Origin: Diabrotica undecimpunctata
Lineage: Eukaryota; Arthropoda; Insecta; Coleoptera; Chrysomelidae
NCBI RefSeq assembly: GCF_040954645.1
Contig: NC_092807.1
Coordinates: 2,480,001-2,544,000, forward strand
DNA: 64,000 nt
Direction: 5' to 3'
The notes beneath the pieces are model-generated. The model made no database searches and had not been told where the DNA came from. It worked only from the letters and a program-made list of their open reading frames with translations. This document shows positions 54,520 through 64,000 of this stretch, in pieces. The position numbers were made by a program, and so were the translations under genes. Each line of letters opens with the position of its first letter. Within the stretch, counting starts at the first letter, position 1.

Positions 54520-56538
54520 TTGGCTCCACATGCTAGCAAAGAACTAAAAGCAAGAATTTTAACGAAATTAGAAGATGATTGATCACTATCTACCATAGCG
54601 AACCATTTTAACGTAAGCAGAACAACAATTTTTAATATTAATAAAAGATGGAGAGAACAAGAAACACTAGAAAGAAAGCAAGGTCGTACGCTTTTGGAGA
54701 GATTAGAAGAGAATCCTTTGGAAAATGCAAAAACTGCAAGAATTATGTCACGGTTTCCAGGAAGAAAGACAACAACTTGTCGCAGAATTAAAGCATCGCA
54801 TCTTAGGTACTGAACTGCAGCAAAAAAACAAGCTCTTACACCACAACAGAAGCAATTAAGGCTTTTATTTGCTTTAAACCATCAGCTACAAAATCAAGGT
54901 GTTTGGGACAGGGTAATTTTTATAGATGAAAAAATTTTTAGTCTGATAGATTTGAAGAAAGCGTTTGATAGAGTGAGAATTCGGGACGCGATACATCTAT
55001 TATATGAAAAGGGAATATCACTGGATTTAGTAAAAACCATTGAGAATATATATAAAGATAACATAGCTATGGTAAGATGTAAAGGAAAACTATAGCAACC
55101 TATCAAATATGAAACTGGCATTAGACAAGGAGATTCACTGAGCCCATTAATATTTAATCTTATAGATGAAATCATAAAGAAAGTTAAAAAAAGAAGAGGA
55201 TATAGAATGGAAGAAAAAGGAAATAAGGATAATATGCTACGCCGACGACGCCATAATAACAGCCGAAAATGAAGATGACCTACAAAGATTAATTAAAGAA
55301 TTCGAAGATACGGCGCTCATATGCAACATGGAGATCTCAACAGAGAAAACTAAAACGATAGTGATATCAGCGGAACCGAGACGATGTAAACTAGTCGTAA
55401 ATAACAAAATAATAGAACAAGTGATGGAAACTAAATACTTGGGAATAAAACTGTCAAGCTACGGAAAAGTGGAAGAAGAAGTACAAAAACAAGTGAACAT
55501 GGCAAACCGAGCAACAGGATGTGTCAACAACACATTCTGGAGAAACAATTACCTCACAACGGAAACGAAAACCAGGATATATAAATCAACAATAAGACCG
55601 ATAATGACGTACACAGCGGAAACAAGAGCAGATACGACGAAAACACAAAGACTACTGGAAACAACAGAAATGAAAGTCTTACGAAAAATAACAAACCAAA
55701 CTCTAAGAGACAGAGTAAGAAGTGAGGAAATACGAGCGAAATGTACTATAGGGGAAATAAACGCGTGGACCAAAAGAAGAAAAGTGGAATGGAATCAACA
55801 CATCCAAAGAATGACAGAAAATAGAATAGTAAGAATTGCAAGAGACACATCGCCAAATGGAAGAAGATCATTGGGACGACCAAGGAAAAGATGGTCAGAC
55901 AACGTCAATTGAGGCTAAAACCCGAAGTAGAACAGGCATTAAGCCTATTTATAAAGTAGGAAGAAGAAGAAGAAAATTTTTCAGTCTTCTAAAGAGGGCA
56001 AAATTGAGGTGTATATGCCAGATAATAATAAATTTAATCCTCTATATGTTGATAGATATCGAGCAGCTAATCATTTTAGCGGCAATGTATGGGGATGGAT
56101 TTCATTTAGAGGAATGGGAATGGTACAGCGTATTGATGGCAGGTTTGTTGGGCAGACTTATTTGAATATTTAAAAAAAAACATCATGTTTCCCAGTGTAG
56201 AACAGTTGTATTCAGAAAATAATTTTATCCTTCAAGATAATTGTCCTGTTCATACTGCAAATATAATAAACCAGTGGCTCCAGAATAACAACATCGAAAC
56301 CTTACCATGGCCCAGCTACAGTCCAGATTTAAATCCAATCGAGAATGTGTATGGGGTTATTATAAAACGGTTGTATCGGCGTAATTTTATACCTCAAAAT
56401 GCTGAAGAGCTGTGGCACGGTATACAACAGGTTTGGGAAGAGCTCTCTGAAGAAGACAATTTCATAGTTCCTTTCACGCAGATGGACCGAAGACTACAAG
56501 CTGTTATCAATGGTGATGGAGATATTACAAAATATTAA
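54520..56538 (+). pseudogene. Tc1 transposase, interrupted by a LINE
   Basis: The N-terminal paired-type HTH reads LAPHASKELKARILTKLEDD, then STIANHFNVSRTTIFNINKR and AKTARIMSRFPGRKTTTCRR. The catalytic half starts GVWDRVIFIDEKIF (first Asp). The LINE breaks the codons right there, and removal of it restores DEKIFQSSKEGKIEVY. FSGNVWGWISFRGMGMVQRI, ENNFILQDNCPVHTANIINQ (second Asp) and PSYSPDLNPIENVYGVIIKR (Glu) follow, with 34 residues between the last Asp and Glu. The end is INGDGDITKY. Two stops (near 54582 and 54812) were seen, but the downstream frame 56185-56538 is intact. Confidence 0.88.
54945..55972 (+). mobile_element. 5'-truncated family C LINE inside the Tc1 transposase
   Basis: Near-identical duplications AAAATTTTTAGTCT (54931-54944) and AAAATTTTTCAGTCT (55973-55987), differing by one base, flank it. 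The tail is (GAA)4-like. The RT starts in the middle: IDLKKAFDRVRIRDAIHLLY (first Asp), YETGIRQGDSLSPLIFNLID, then after one shift near 55215 RIICYADDAIITAENEDDLQ (catalytic YADD) and the long frame 55328-55912. That frame has TKTIVISAEPRRCKLVVNNK, IIEQVMETKYLGIKLSSYGK, STIRPIMTYTAETRADTTKT and GRRSLGRPRKRW. One shift aside, the remaining RT is in good condition. Confidence 0.92.
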
Positions 56539-57119
56539 TTTTACTTTTACATACCTAAATTTAGTATAGTTTTGGTCTTCCAGACCCTTGCTGAGACTTT
56601 CTTGTTCCCTCCATTTTTTATTAATAGAAAAACTGTGGTTCTGCCTACGTTAAAATGTTTTGATGCCTCTGATAGTGCCCAGTTCTTTTAATTTGCTTAC
56701 AATTCTTGCTTTAATATATTGTTAAGTCGTTTGTTATATTTGTTAATAATAATAAAAATAATAACAACAACTCTAAAAACCATCATTTATATATGTACTC
56801 TTTATAAAATGAAAGAATTCAAAATATTATCAAAATTTAGACCTTAATAATTATTACAATTTATGAAGTAACATATATGTTATCAATTGTTTGTTGTTTG
56901 TTTGTTTATTGTTTGTCTCTCATAATAAATATAATATAATATCAGAACAATCAAATACACTGCTCAAAATGATCAAATCTTACTAAGAGTCGTGTCAGTT
57001 TTTTATGAACCAGCTGTACAGTACAGATACAGTATTCGTTACTATAGTAAAATATGCTAGTATTTCTGTACCAGACACATCTGAAGAAAGATTTTTTAAA
57101 TCATAATCTAATAATTACC

Positions 57120-57620
57120 GTGAATATCGTAAAAACTATTGAAAATATCTACGAGAACAACAGGATGGAAATCAGAATAGGTAGCCACCTTAAGAAGTCT
57201 ATAGACACAGGCAACTGAGTTAAACAGGAGAACTCACTAAGCCCTCTGCTCGTCAATTTAATTATTTATATTTAAAAATACTCGTAGACCACACAACATT
57301 GATATCCCAAGATTAAAATAGTCTACAAAAACTGATCTAGACAACACAGGTGTATTGTGTGTATAATGGGCTCAACAAAGACTATTGTAATCGACGGAGA
57401 TGAAAAAATACTAAGAATAATTCAGTAAATACGCTGAGACCGAAAGAACAGTGAAAATCTAAGAAGAAAATGCAACTTATAATGCAAGGTATAAGTGACT
57501 GAACAGAAAAAATAATGTATCAGCCTATCGCGCAATAACGAAGTGACAACATTCCAGGTAGGTATTACTCCGCTAATGAACAAACAGAATTGCTTATAAA
57601 AAAGAAGAAGAAGAAAAATT
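57120..57620 (+). pseudogene. Decayed family C LINE fragment
   Basis: Broken plus-strand reading IVKTIENIYENNRMEIRIGS and ENSLSPLLVNLI corresponds to LVKTIENIYKDNIAMVRCKG and DSLSPLIFNLID of the LINE at 54945-55972. The end near 57600 has an AAGAAGAAGAAG tail. Most of the middle is unreadable. It lies 100 bp beyond the Tc1 element and about 270 bp from the Msx-like exon. Confidence 0.6.
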
Positions 57621-57887
57621 GTATTTAGTTAGACATAAATATGATATACCTACTTGCCAATATATACTCATTTTCATGCAGGTTTTAGAATCTAGATTCA
57701 AAAAATTTTTCTTTCATAAATTATATAAGTAGACACCTATTAATTAAAAAACTAATTAATATTAATAAGTAACAGTGTTTAAGCAAAATAAACCCCCTTC
57801 GGCATTCCAGGAAGTCCAAGTCCCTCTCGGAATGATACCGACTTATTTGAAGCTGTCAAGAAAGAATCCTAACCTATAATTACCTAC

Positions 57888-58446
57888 CTGAGTTCATGTT
57901 GGGAACCCCGAAAGGTGCGGCGCCTTGGAACATGGGCCCAGGTCCTCCGAACGGGTTCACCAGTCCTTGATGGGACCAGTTAGGATGCGCGGCCTGGTAC
58001 ACTGCTGCCGCAAGAGCCGAAAAAGGCGTCGGCCGGATGGGACCTTGGCTCAGTAGCGAATCTTTGGAAAAGTCTCTTTCGCGGGTGTCTCTTTGAGAGA
58101 GATAATCGCTCTCTTTCGACGGAGAGTCTTCTATTTTGCTCTCGGCGTTTAGATCTTCCACGTCCACTATGGAATCTTCTTGGTTGGAGTCGTATTCATC
58201 GTCGGAAGAGTGATGCGTCGGGCTGGATGACGGGATGGTGGATGAATTAGGCGACACTGACTTGGAAGGCCTCGTGTCGGCCAAGAGGGAAGCTACACTA
58301 AAACTAATATGTCCGTTTTTAGCCGACTGAGCATCGTTAGTTGCTTTGTCGCTAATATTTTGCATAGTTTCACCGTTCTTAGCGTCTAAGGTATCCAAAT
58401 TTTGGACAGTCATTATTTGGGCACTGTCGAGAGGGTTTTTTAGCAT
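57888..58446 (-). CDS. First coding exon of an Msx/msh (Drop)-type homeobox gene
   Basis: The exon starts MLKNPLDSAQIMTVQNLDTL at 58446 and is open for 186 codons and one base to a consensus donor CAG/GTAGGT at 57888/57887. HISFSVASLLADTRPSK (about residues 46-62) matches the conserved N-terminal FSV-LLAD motif of Msx/msh proteins, an eh1-like repressor motif known to recruit Groucho. A Ser-rich acidic middle (SSDDEYDSNQEDSIVDVEDL) follows. RPTPFSALAAAVYQA (about 138-152), then Pro/Gly/Phe-rich sequence, is like the region before the homeodomain. The homeodomain must be on a downstream exon, outside the window or beyond recognisable sequence. The gene would encode a DNA-binding repressor of neural and muscle patterning. 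msh orthology is from memory; another NK-like class gene is the main alternative. Confidence 0.7.
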
Positions 58447-58760
58447 AAGTCAAACTAGGGAATAAAGGACACCACTGTCACGTAAACATAAGAACCAGAA
58501 AAACACGTTATACACTTCATTTAGATATAATATTATATAATAACCGACTTATACCCAAAGGTGTTCAGGTTAAACTGATGAGAGAACTGTTTACAGTTAA
58601 TATCAGCGATGAGGCGGGGCTTTTAGGGGCGGCTCGCTTAGTCCCGCCTAGCGTTTAACTGCGTTATTAAGCAAATCAACCAATCACCGCCGGTTGTCCT
58701 TAACTACAAGCCAGCGGCTCAAGCGAATAGTCGACTCTCTCACATTTTCCCCCTACAGCA
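58447..58760 (-). promoter_or_regulatory. 5' UTR and promoter region of the Msx-like gene
   Basis: Upstream of the exon, a GC-rich patch (58608-58650) has GC-box-like GGCGGGGC and GGGGCGGC, unlike the AT-rich setting. A CCAAT box (AACCAATCACC) lies near 58678-58688, and an AT-rich TATATTATATAA-like element is at about 58526-58543 on the minus strand. The transcription start is not defined. The patch continues to about 58760. Confidence 0.5.
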
Positions 58761-59440
58761 CGAACGATATTCGTCTGGTTAGCTGTTTGATACCTTTATT
58801 TTGTTTCTGTCCGGATTTTTATTACTATAACTGCTACTTAAAGAGCTTACACTTGTTTATAGTCGTTAAAAGAGGTCTTTCGAAATTGTTATATCTTAAT
58901 TACAGAGGCGAAAGATGGACTTATTCATTTCGGATGGGTTTTTTACGGCCTCCATATTGAATTTGTAACGAGATCGTTATGCCTACTGTTAAAATTATTA
59001 TTGGTTGTTGCTCAAGAAGATCGTTAAAGACTAGAAATGGGCGCAACATCGGTAAATTGTTTGTTTACTTTGATTTAAAAAGCCTTTTGGAGTTTTTTAT
59101 GGTTTCTGGCTGTACAGGTGAAACCAGGAGCAAGTAATGGAAAATTATAATAGCGATAATATATTTATCTGTATAACTAACAAACTCATATTTAATCATT
59201 ATAAATTACAAAACATAATTTAGTCAAACAGTTTTTTTATGGCATACATATACTGAAACTGTTTTCTTTTAACTTGTGACTTATGTTTAAATATTGTATT
59301 TCTATGAGAACAAACCACAATTGATTGAGCATAGACTTTCGTCATTCAGCCAGTTTCAATAGATTATTGAATTTATTCCTCAGAAAAATACACAATGATA
59401 GATATATAAATATTTTTAAATAGGCAAAAAGAAATAAAAT
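58761..59440. other. Upstream flank; possible THAP-like fragment
   Basis: Mostly AT-rich. At 58980 on the plus strand MPTVKIIIGCCSRRSLKTRN is followed by GRNIGKLFVYFDL, loosely like the start of a THAP zinc finger (M-P-x-C...GC-S-R), but the expected first Cys is missing and the frame ends soon after. It could be a decayed THAP fragment or chance. No other feature was recognised. Confidence 0.25.
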
Positions 59441-59469
59441 AAGACTTACTCACAATCAGTTTAATTTTA

Positions 59470-59525
59470 CTACCTAAGACGACCGGTTTCGCTTTCTACA
59501 ATTTGCAAAGCATCTTCAGGTCAAA
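59470..59525 (-). ncRNA. Hammerhead-like motif, copy 3 (non-canonical)
   Basis: Minus strand: TACC and GAC (helix I) precede CTGAAGA (59518-59512). A T and the helix GCTTT/AAAGC follow, then GAAA, CCGG, TC, then GTC and GGTA. GAC pairs with GTC, and TACC with GGTA across a small internal loop, so helix I has the same two-part layout as the other two motifs. An extra U sits between the core and helix II, which a canonical hammerhead lacks. The same extra U occurs in the arms at 8784-9205. Cleavage competence is therefore doubtful. Confidence 0.4.
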
Positions 59526-59529
59526 CGGT

Positions 59530-60760
59530 ACAAAGTAAATTAAATGATGCCTGTACAAGAATTATTAGTTAATGATTCGGGAAACATAGTTCAAATTATC
59601 CTGTATTGCTGATTATGGGTGATCTTCGGTTTTTATTGTAACTGTTTGATAATTAGCGGGGAAGTTTCTTGAGGGGAGAGATGTTAACAAATGAAATAAG
59701 AATAGGGTATTATGTGATTGTTTGTTAAATGAAAGTGATGTTTTATATTATTTAAATTGTTAAAAGTTATTTATATTTATTCGAAAGATATATTTTAGAA
59801 ATATGTGTTAATTTATTGAATTTTTTTTAATAAAAGGACAGTTGTATGACAATGAATGAAATTAGATGTACAATTTTGTGGGTGTGCAATTTCTTTAACT
59901 TGTAATTATCAAATTTTTTGATAAAGTGAATTTGATTTATTTTGTCAGAAAATTGTGATGTCAGATATGTTAAAATTATTAAAACAAAAACAGTTAAGTA
60001 CACATAGGGACAAACAGAAGACAATTAAAACGACAAAACAGACATTAAATTTAAAAGGGGACACTTATTGGCACTACATCACTTTGTAGGAGAGGAACTG
60101 GTAAAAATTGAGTTTTTTGTTGTCTACTAGATTTTTAAGAGGCCACCTTTGTTAGGTCTCACATTAATCCGTTTGTAGATTCTCCCATATCAAGCACCTG
60201 AACAATAAGTTCAATTACTTTCAGTAAAGCTCTAGTCGTTGAATCTTTTCCTTCACTTCTTCTGTTTGTCATTTTGCCCTACATAAAATCCCTTAGTAGT
60301 TTTCGTCTCTCATGATGTGGAGACTCTTAGCTCCAAGGATTTCAACTTCCTGATTTTTATGGAATTTAAAACGTTGCATTATTTTCCTAGTTGTTCGAAA
60401 ACTCGTGCGTTTGTTTTCCGATCCATCCGTCGTTGATTAGTTTTTTCTAAATCAAACTGTCTACTAGATATACCTAGATAAATGATTTACTATCCAAATA
60501 ATTTGATATACGGTCTTTAATTAGGATTTCAAACATTTTATCTATTATTGGTATTACTTATAGTTAGGAGATTATAATCACCTATCTGGTGTATTTAAAT
60601 TACCTTTTTGATAAATTGGAATTACCTACTTTTGATATTTTTTATAAATTATTCCAAGTAACCTCATTAATATATTTAATGAATATTATATAGTGGTTTA
60701 ATACCTAATTATATTTAAAGCTTGCTTTATAATTTTACTGTTAAATCTATAATAATGAAG
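59530..60760. other. No clear gene; possible LINE trace
   Basis: AT-rich. On the minus strand at 60290-60450, broken frames read KTNQRRMDRKTNARVFEQL and LEILGAKSLHIMRDEN-like sequence, perhaps an old LINE or other repeat. I could not confirm a family. Confidence 0.35.
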
Positions 60761-60769
60761 ACATGAGAA

Positions 60770-61480
60770 TTTTTTAACTTGAGTATGCATTTTTTACATT
60801 ATATGCTAATAAAGGAGCCGTGAAGAATAAACTCGATCTTCTAGGTAGTTATTTAGAGAATAGAGTCAAAACGTATCGAGCAATGGAACATTTGGGTATA
60901 CCAAAAAAATTGTTCAGACTAGTAAAATAACACTAAATAACTCGACTTGTGAAATTGCTTGGCGAGGTCACATTTTCAGATCAATTTACGGTAGCAAAAG
61001 GCTTGAGATAGGGAGACCCTTCATTCACTACATTATTCTTCAACTTCAACAAGCAAAGAAGTACAGTTTGGTTTTCGCATCTATTTGTATTTTCATTGTA
61101 GCTTTCTTGTAAATATTATGTATGAGCATTTTGTATCGGGAGTCTATCCTGCAGTTGTTTATAGCTCTCTCTATTGCTCAAAGTTCTATGGAGTCGAAAG
61201 CCTTTTCATAATCAACGAAGCCAATGTATAAGTTCAAGTAATATTGATTGGATTTCTCTATTAGAGATAGTATTTAGAGGAAGTAAAACAAAAGATAGGT
61301 GGAATAGAAGAATTAACAACGAATTAATGGCTTTGTACAAAGAATCTACTATTACACCAGGTTTGTTAAGTCGCTAAAGATCAGATGGTTATGACATCTA
61401 AAAAGAATGGCAGGGTCCATAATGCCTAAACTAGTTATGATCAGAGAAACTAATCGGTCCCAGAAGAAGAGGTACATCAA
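60770..61480. pseudogene. Mosaic of decayed LINE fragments on both strands
   Basis: Plus strand 60800-61040: MEHLGIPKKLFRLVK and VKLLGEVTFSDQFTVAKGLR, then GDPSFTTLFF, an RT piece before the YADD box. Minus strand 61050-61255: LYIGFVDYEKAFDSIEL and RYKMLIHNIYKKATMKIQI, a different RT carrying the first Asp motif. Plus strand 61262-61480: RGSKTKDRWNRRINNELMAL and ESTITPG, then a KRM-like box. The middle minus-strand piece probably inserted into, or recombined with, the plus-strand LINE. All are dead. Confidence 0.6.
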
Positions 61481-62755
61481 GAAATTTATAATTTATAATA
61501 GACAAACAGTAGGCAGCATCACATATAAGGTATTGTTATGTTTAAGATAAATAAAAGACATATGACAGTCATCAATGATCCATGCTAATTACTGATAGGT
61601 AATAGATTATCTACCAAGATACCACAAACTTCCATGTAAAATGAAAAATTCTCAGTGCAAATTGAACCAAGTTAAAATTGAAAATGCCATACCATCCAAC
61701 TACATAGTCCAGGGTGACACTAATAACGTAACAAAAAACTTCTCATCGATTCTTATGCAAATTTTCCAAAGCACAATAAAAAAAAACAAGATAATCAAAT
61801 GGAGTCGAACCAAGATACCACGCACAAGAAAATCTAGTAGATTTGTATAGATTTTTAAGATTCTTAGTAGAATGCTTCGTCAATAAATAACATCAAATTG
61901 GGTCCTATCATAGTAGTAATTTGAAACAACAAATATTTGGAAGCAAATAGTAAAGTTAGAATAAATAAGACTTATTAGATCTACTATAACACATATATAA
62001 ACGAGAGAAGACATAAATAAAACTAAAAAATGCTTGGTCATGTGAGAAGGATTTGGTGAAAGTCTTAACTCATACACGGTCATAGAAAATTCCATGACCG
62101 TGTATAAGTTTTATGGAACCATACATTTGTCTGACAAAAATCTATAATTACACTGTATATACTTAGAGGCTATGTAGCTGACAGATACTATATTGTATTA
62201 AATACTGCATATATTCTATTTGACTAATTTTTATAAATGGGATTTGATGCTTATAGAATATAGGCCACATAAAAAAATATAATCAAGATCATCCAGGTTA
62301 TTGCGATCTTTTCAATCATCGCCCTCAATCACTTTTATTTTAAATACATGACATTGGTAGTATGCATGATCAAATCGTAGTGGCTTTACGATGGTGATAC
62401 ATTTACGTAGAGTGCTAAGATTCTCTTGTTTTTAATTTATTTCCTATAACCGAAAATAGCACATACTCAGAAAAATTTTCTGCAATGCAGCTGAATTTTC
62501 AGTTCTCAAATCCATTTAGATTGGCAGATACGTCTAGTAGGTCACTCACCCTGAGACACTCAATATAAATATATCAGTTAAGTTTTAAAGACTTTTCTGA
62601 ATTTAATAGGTCATAACGTAAAAAAAAGTACAAGACGTGTAACAGTTAACAGGCAATGTTCCGCATTAGGAAGCAGTGATTTACGGCAAAAATGCTGGTA
62701 ATGAGCTTATCTATCTAAGATGAGTGTACAGGTATCTAAAGGATGCCAGTGAGCA
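61481..62755. other. No gene recognised; contains a hairpin and a dispersed motif
   Basis: AT-rich with short frames. The perfect hairpin at 62072-62105 and the AAAGGATGCCAGTGAGCAG motif at about 62735 (inverted copy at 47970) are the only structures seen. Confidence 0.45.
62072..62105. repeat. Perfect hairpin, 12 bp arms
   Basis: ATACACGGTCAT and ATGACCGTGTAT flank a 10-base loop (AGAAAATTCC). The arms are more GC-rich than the surroundings, and no transposon end or terminator context was recognised. Confidence 0.7.
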
Positions 62756-62759
62756 GTTA

Positions 62760-63290
62760 CCCACGACAAACTGATAGGTGTCTTGAAGCAGTTGCACCAA
62801 GTTCTCTGTATTATCAAAAATTTGTATCGATATCAATGTGCAAACATACTAATGGGTCAGAATAAGACGGAAGTAGTGAAAATACGACGTGGAATGAGGA
62901 AAGGGTGTACTTACATCGCCCCTACTTTTTATATGAACTGCGAATTTAGTTTCAAAGAAGTCTTAGATAATAGTTGCAGGCTAAAATCAACGAGATCAAT
63001 GACAACAATCTAAGATACGCAGACGACACGGTATTGATTTACCTAGTAAAATAGGGGTTAACGATAACTGGAATATAAGCAAAGCATACACAGCAATTTT
63101 CCACATTGCTATATGACATGGAGAACTGGACTCTTACAGCAACACTAATGAAAAAAGTTAGGCTTTTGAGATGCGGATTTACCGACGAATATTGCGGATA
63201 AGTTGAGTTGATCGAATAACAAATAAAATAGTTTTACACCGAATGAAAAAGAGCAACAAAAACAATAAAAATTCGAAAGTTACAATTTGA
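62760..63290 (+). pseudogene. Decayed LINE fragment
   Basis: Plus-strand broken reading: LKQLHQVLCIIKNLYRYQCA, MGQNKTEVVKIRRGMRKGC, FYMNCEFSFKEVLDNS, then LRYADDTVLI (catalytic YADD) and, after a gap, AFEMRIYRRILRI and VDRITNKIVLHRMKK. The last motif resembles family A (EAFEMW-YRRMLRIPW). The thumb between YADD and AFEM is deleted. Confidence 0.65.
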
Positions 63291-64000
63291 AAATCAGATA
63301 CATCGATTCTTTCATAAAAATTTTCACCAACACCTGACCATTTAGCATCATCCATTTTAATTAAATCTTTCATAATTAACTTTTTTCTAAATCCTGACAA
63401 AAGTCATATCGTCGGAAATATTATCGTACATCCCATTTAATGGCCAGTTCGTTTATTCTATTCGGCCATAATAAAACATATACATCATCATACGTATCAT
63501 CAATAGAATGCCTATTGATATAAAATCCATAGCTGTCATAATATACTGCGATCTGGACGTTATTTACTCTTTTATACCCTCATGCATAGACGGAGACTAG
63601 CAAAGCAATGAGGGTTATTAACGACATACGAACGAGCTGAATTTTGCGGAGAATATTAATTTTTGTTTTATTTTTTGGGGCCCCAAAAAAGATGCAAAAA
63701 AGTTTACCACTTTTAAACCGCGCTTTTCCCTAATATCCCCTCGCAGGGGGGTAAATACTCAAAAAAATTGATTTACACAGAATCTGTACACCGTAGAAAA
63801 AAATATTTCAAATAAAAAATGTAGCTGAGATAATTTTAAACAAAAACGTTTATAAGCTTTTTTTGTGTAGAATAAACCGTTCTCTTAGAAACAACGCTTG
63901 AAGCGACCGTCGATTTTGCATGTCAGTTACTTGCGCGAAATCAATGTTGAATAAAATTTGAATCAGCTCGACGGTAAAAATTCGATATTTTTTGATTCAA
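63291..64000. other. No recognisable gene
   Basis: AT-rich, with homopolymer runs and a CCCCTCGCAGGGGGG palindrome-like patch near 63736. No coding motif or transposon end was recognised. Confidence 0.45.

Larger units (their letters stand above)
54360..57016 (+). mobile_element. Tc1-like transposon (DD34E), split by a LINE
   Basis: The ends CAGCTGGTTCCTAAAAAAAC (54360) and, inverted, CAGCTGGTTCATAAAAAACT (up to 57016) are TIRs of about 25 bp, flanked by TA. Without the 1.03 kb LINE and its duplication the element would be about 1.6 kb, the classic Tc1 length. Confidence 0.9.

Noticed and set aside
58694..58960. 88-codon open frame upstream of the Msx-like exon
   Set aside because: Opposite to the gene, no motif, and it covers the promoter-like GC-box and CCAAT area only by chance.

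Overview
The window looks like a piece of a large, repeat-rich insect nuclear genome. It is AT-rich, has eukaryotic splice signals and no operons, and holds the 5' coding exon of a homeobox gene of the Msx/msh (Drop) type. A beetle with a transposon-bloated genome is my guess, but the order is inferred, not shown. No prokaryotic feature, CRISPR array, rRNA gene or canonical tRNA gene was found.

Most of the recognisable sequence is mobile elements, many nested. 0.9-3.6 kb: DDE element with ~500 bp terminal inverted repeats (TIRs). 4.5-7.4 kb: decayed gene of an arthropod multicopy family, split by a LINE with a 12 bp target-site duplication (TSD). 8.4-10 kb: an empty-site paralogue, a foldback element and a hammerhead-ribozyme motif. 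11-20 kb: LINEs, a Tc1 relic, a second hammerhead motif, and a Jockey-like relic split by another LINE. 20.8-25.9 kb: LINE relics, a possible host exon, and a DDE element split by a LINE. 26.5-29.6 kb: a minus-strand LINE broken by two later LINEs. 29.8-33.8 kb: pogo/Tigger element split by a LINE. 35-36.6 kb: piggyBac-like element. 36.7-39.6 kb: LINE split by a Tc1-like element. 39.6-42.4 kb: Penelope-like fragment, then the 5' half of a LINE. 43.0-46.5 kb: one Tigger inside another. 46.6-51.1 kb: inverted repeat, LINE pieces and a pogo relic. 51.2-54.0 kb: nearly intact pogo-like element with a PHD finger. 54.4-57.0 kb: Tc1 element split by a LINE. 57.9-58.8 kb: the Msx-like exon and promoter. 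59.4-64 kb: a third ribozyme-like motif and decayed LINE pieces.

The most interesting signals are two paralogous type-I hammerhead motifs with compensatory changes in two helices; families of short repeats at the ends of pogo-like and piggyBac-like elements that look like transposase-binding sites; the near-intact pogo-PHD transposase with one nonsense codon; and several exactly dated nestings. All calls come from reading the sequence by eye; no database search or folding program was run.
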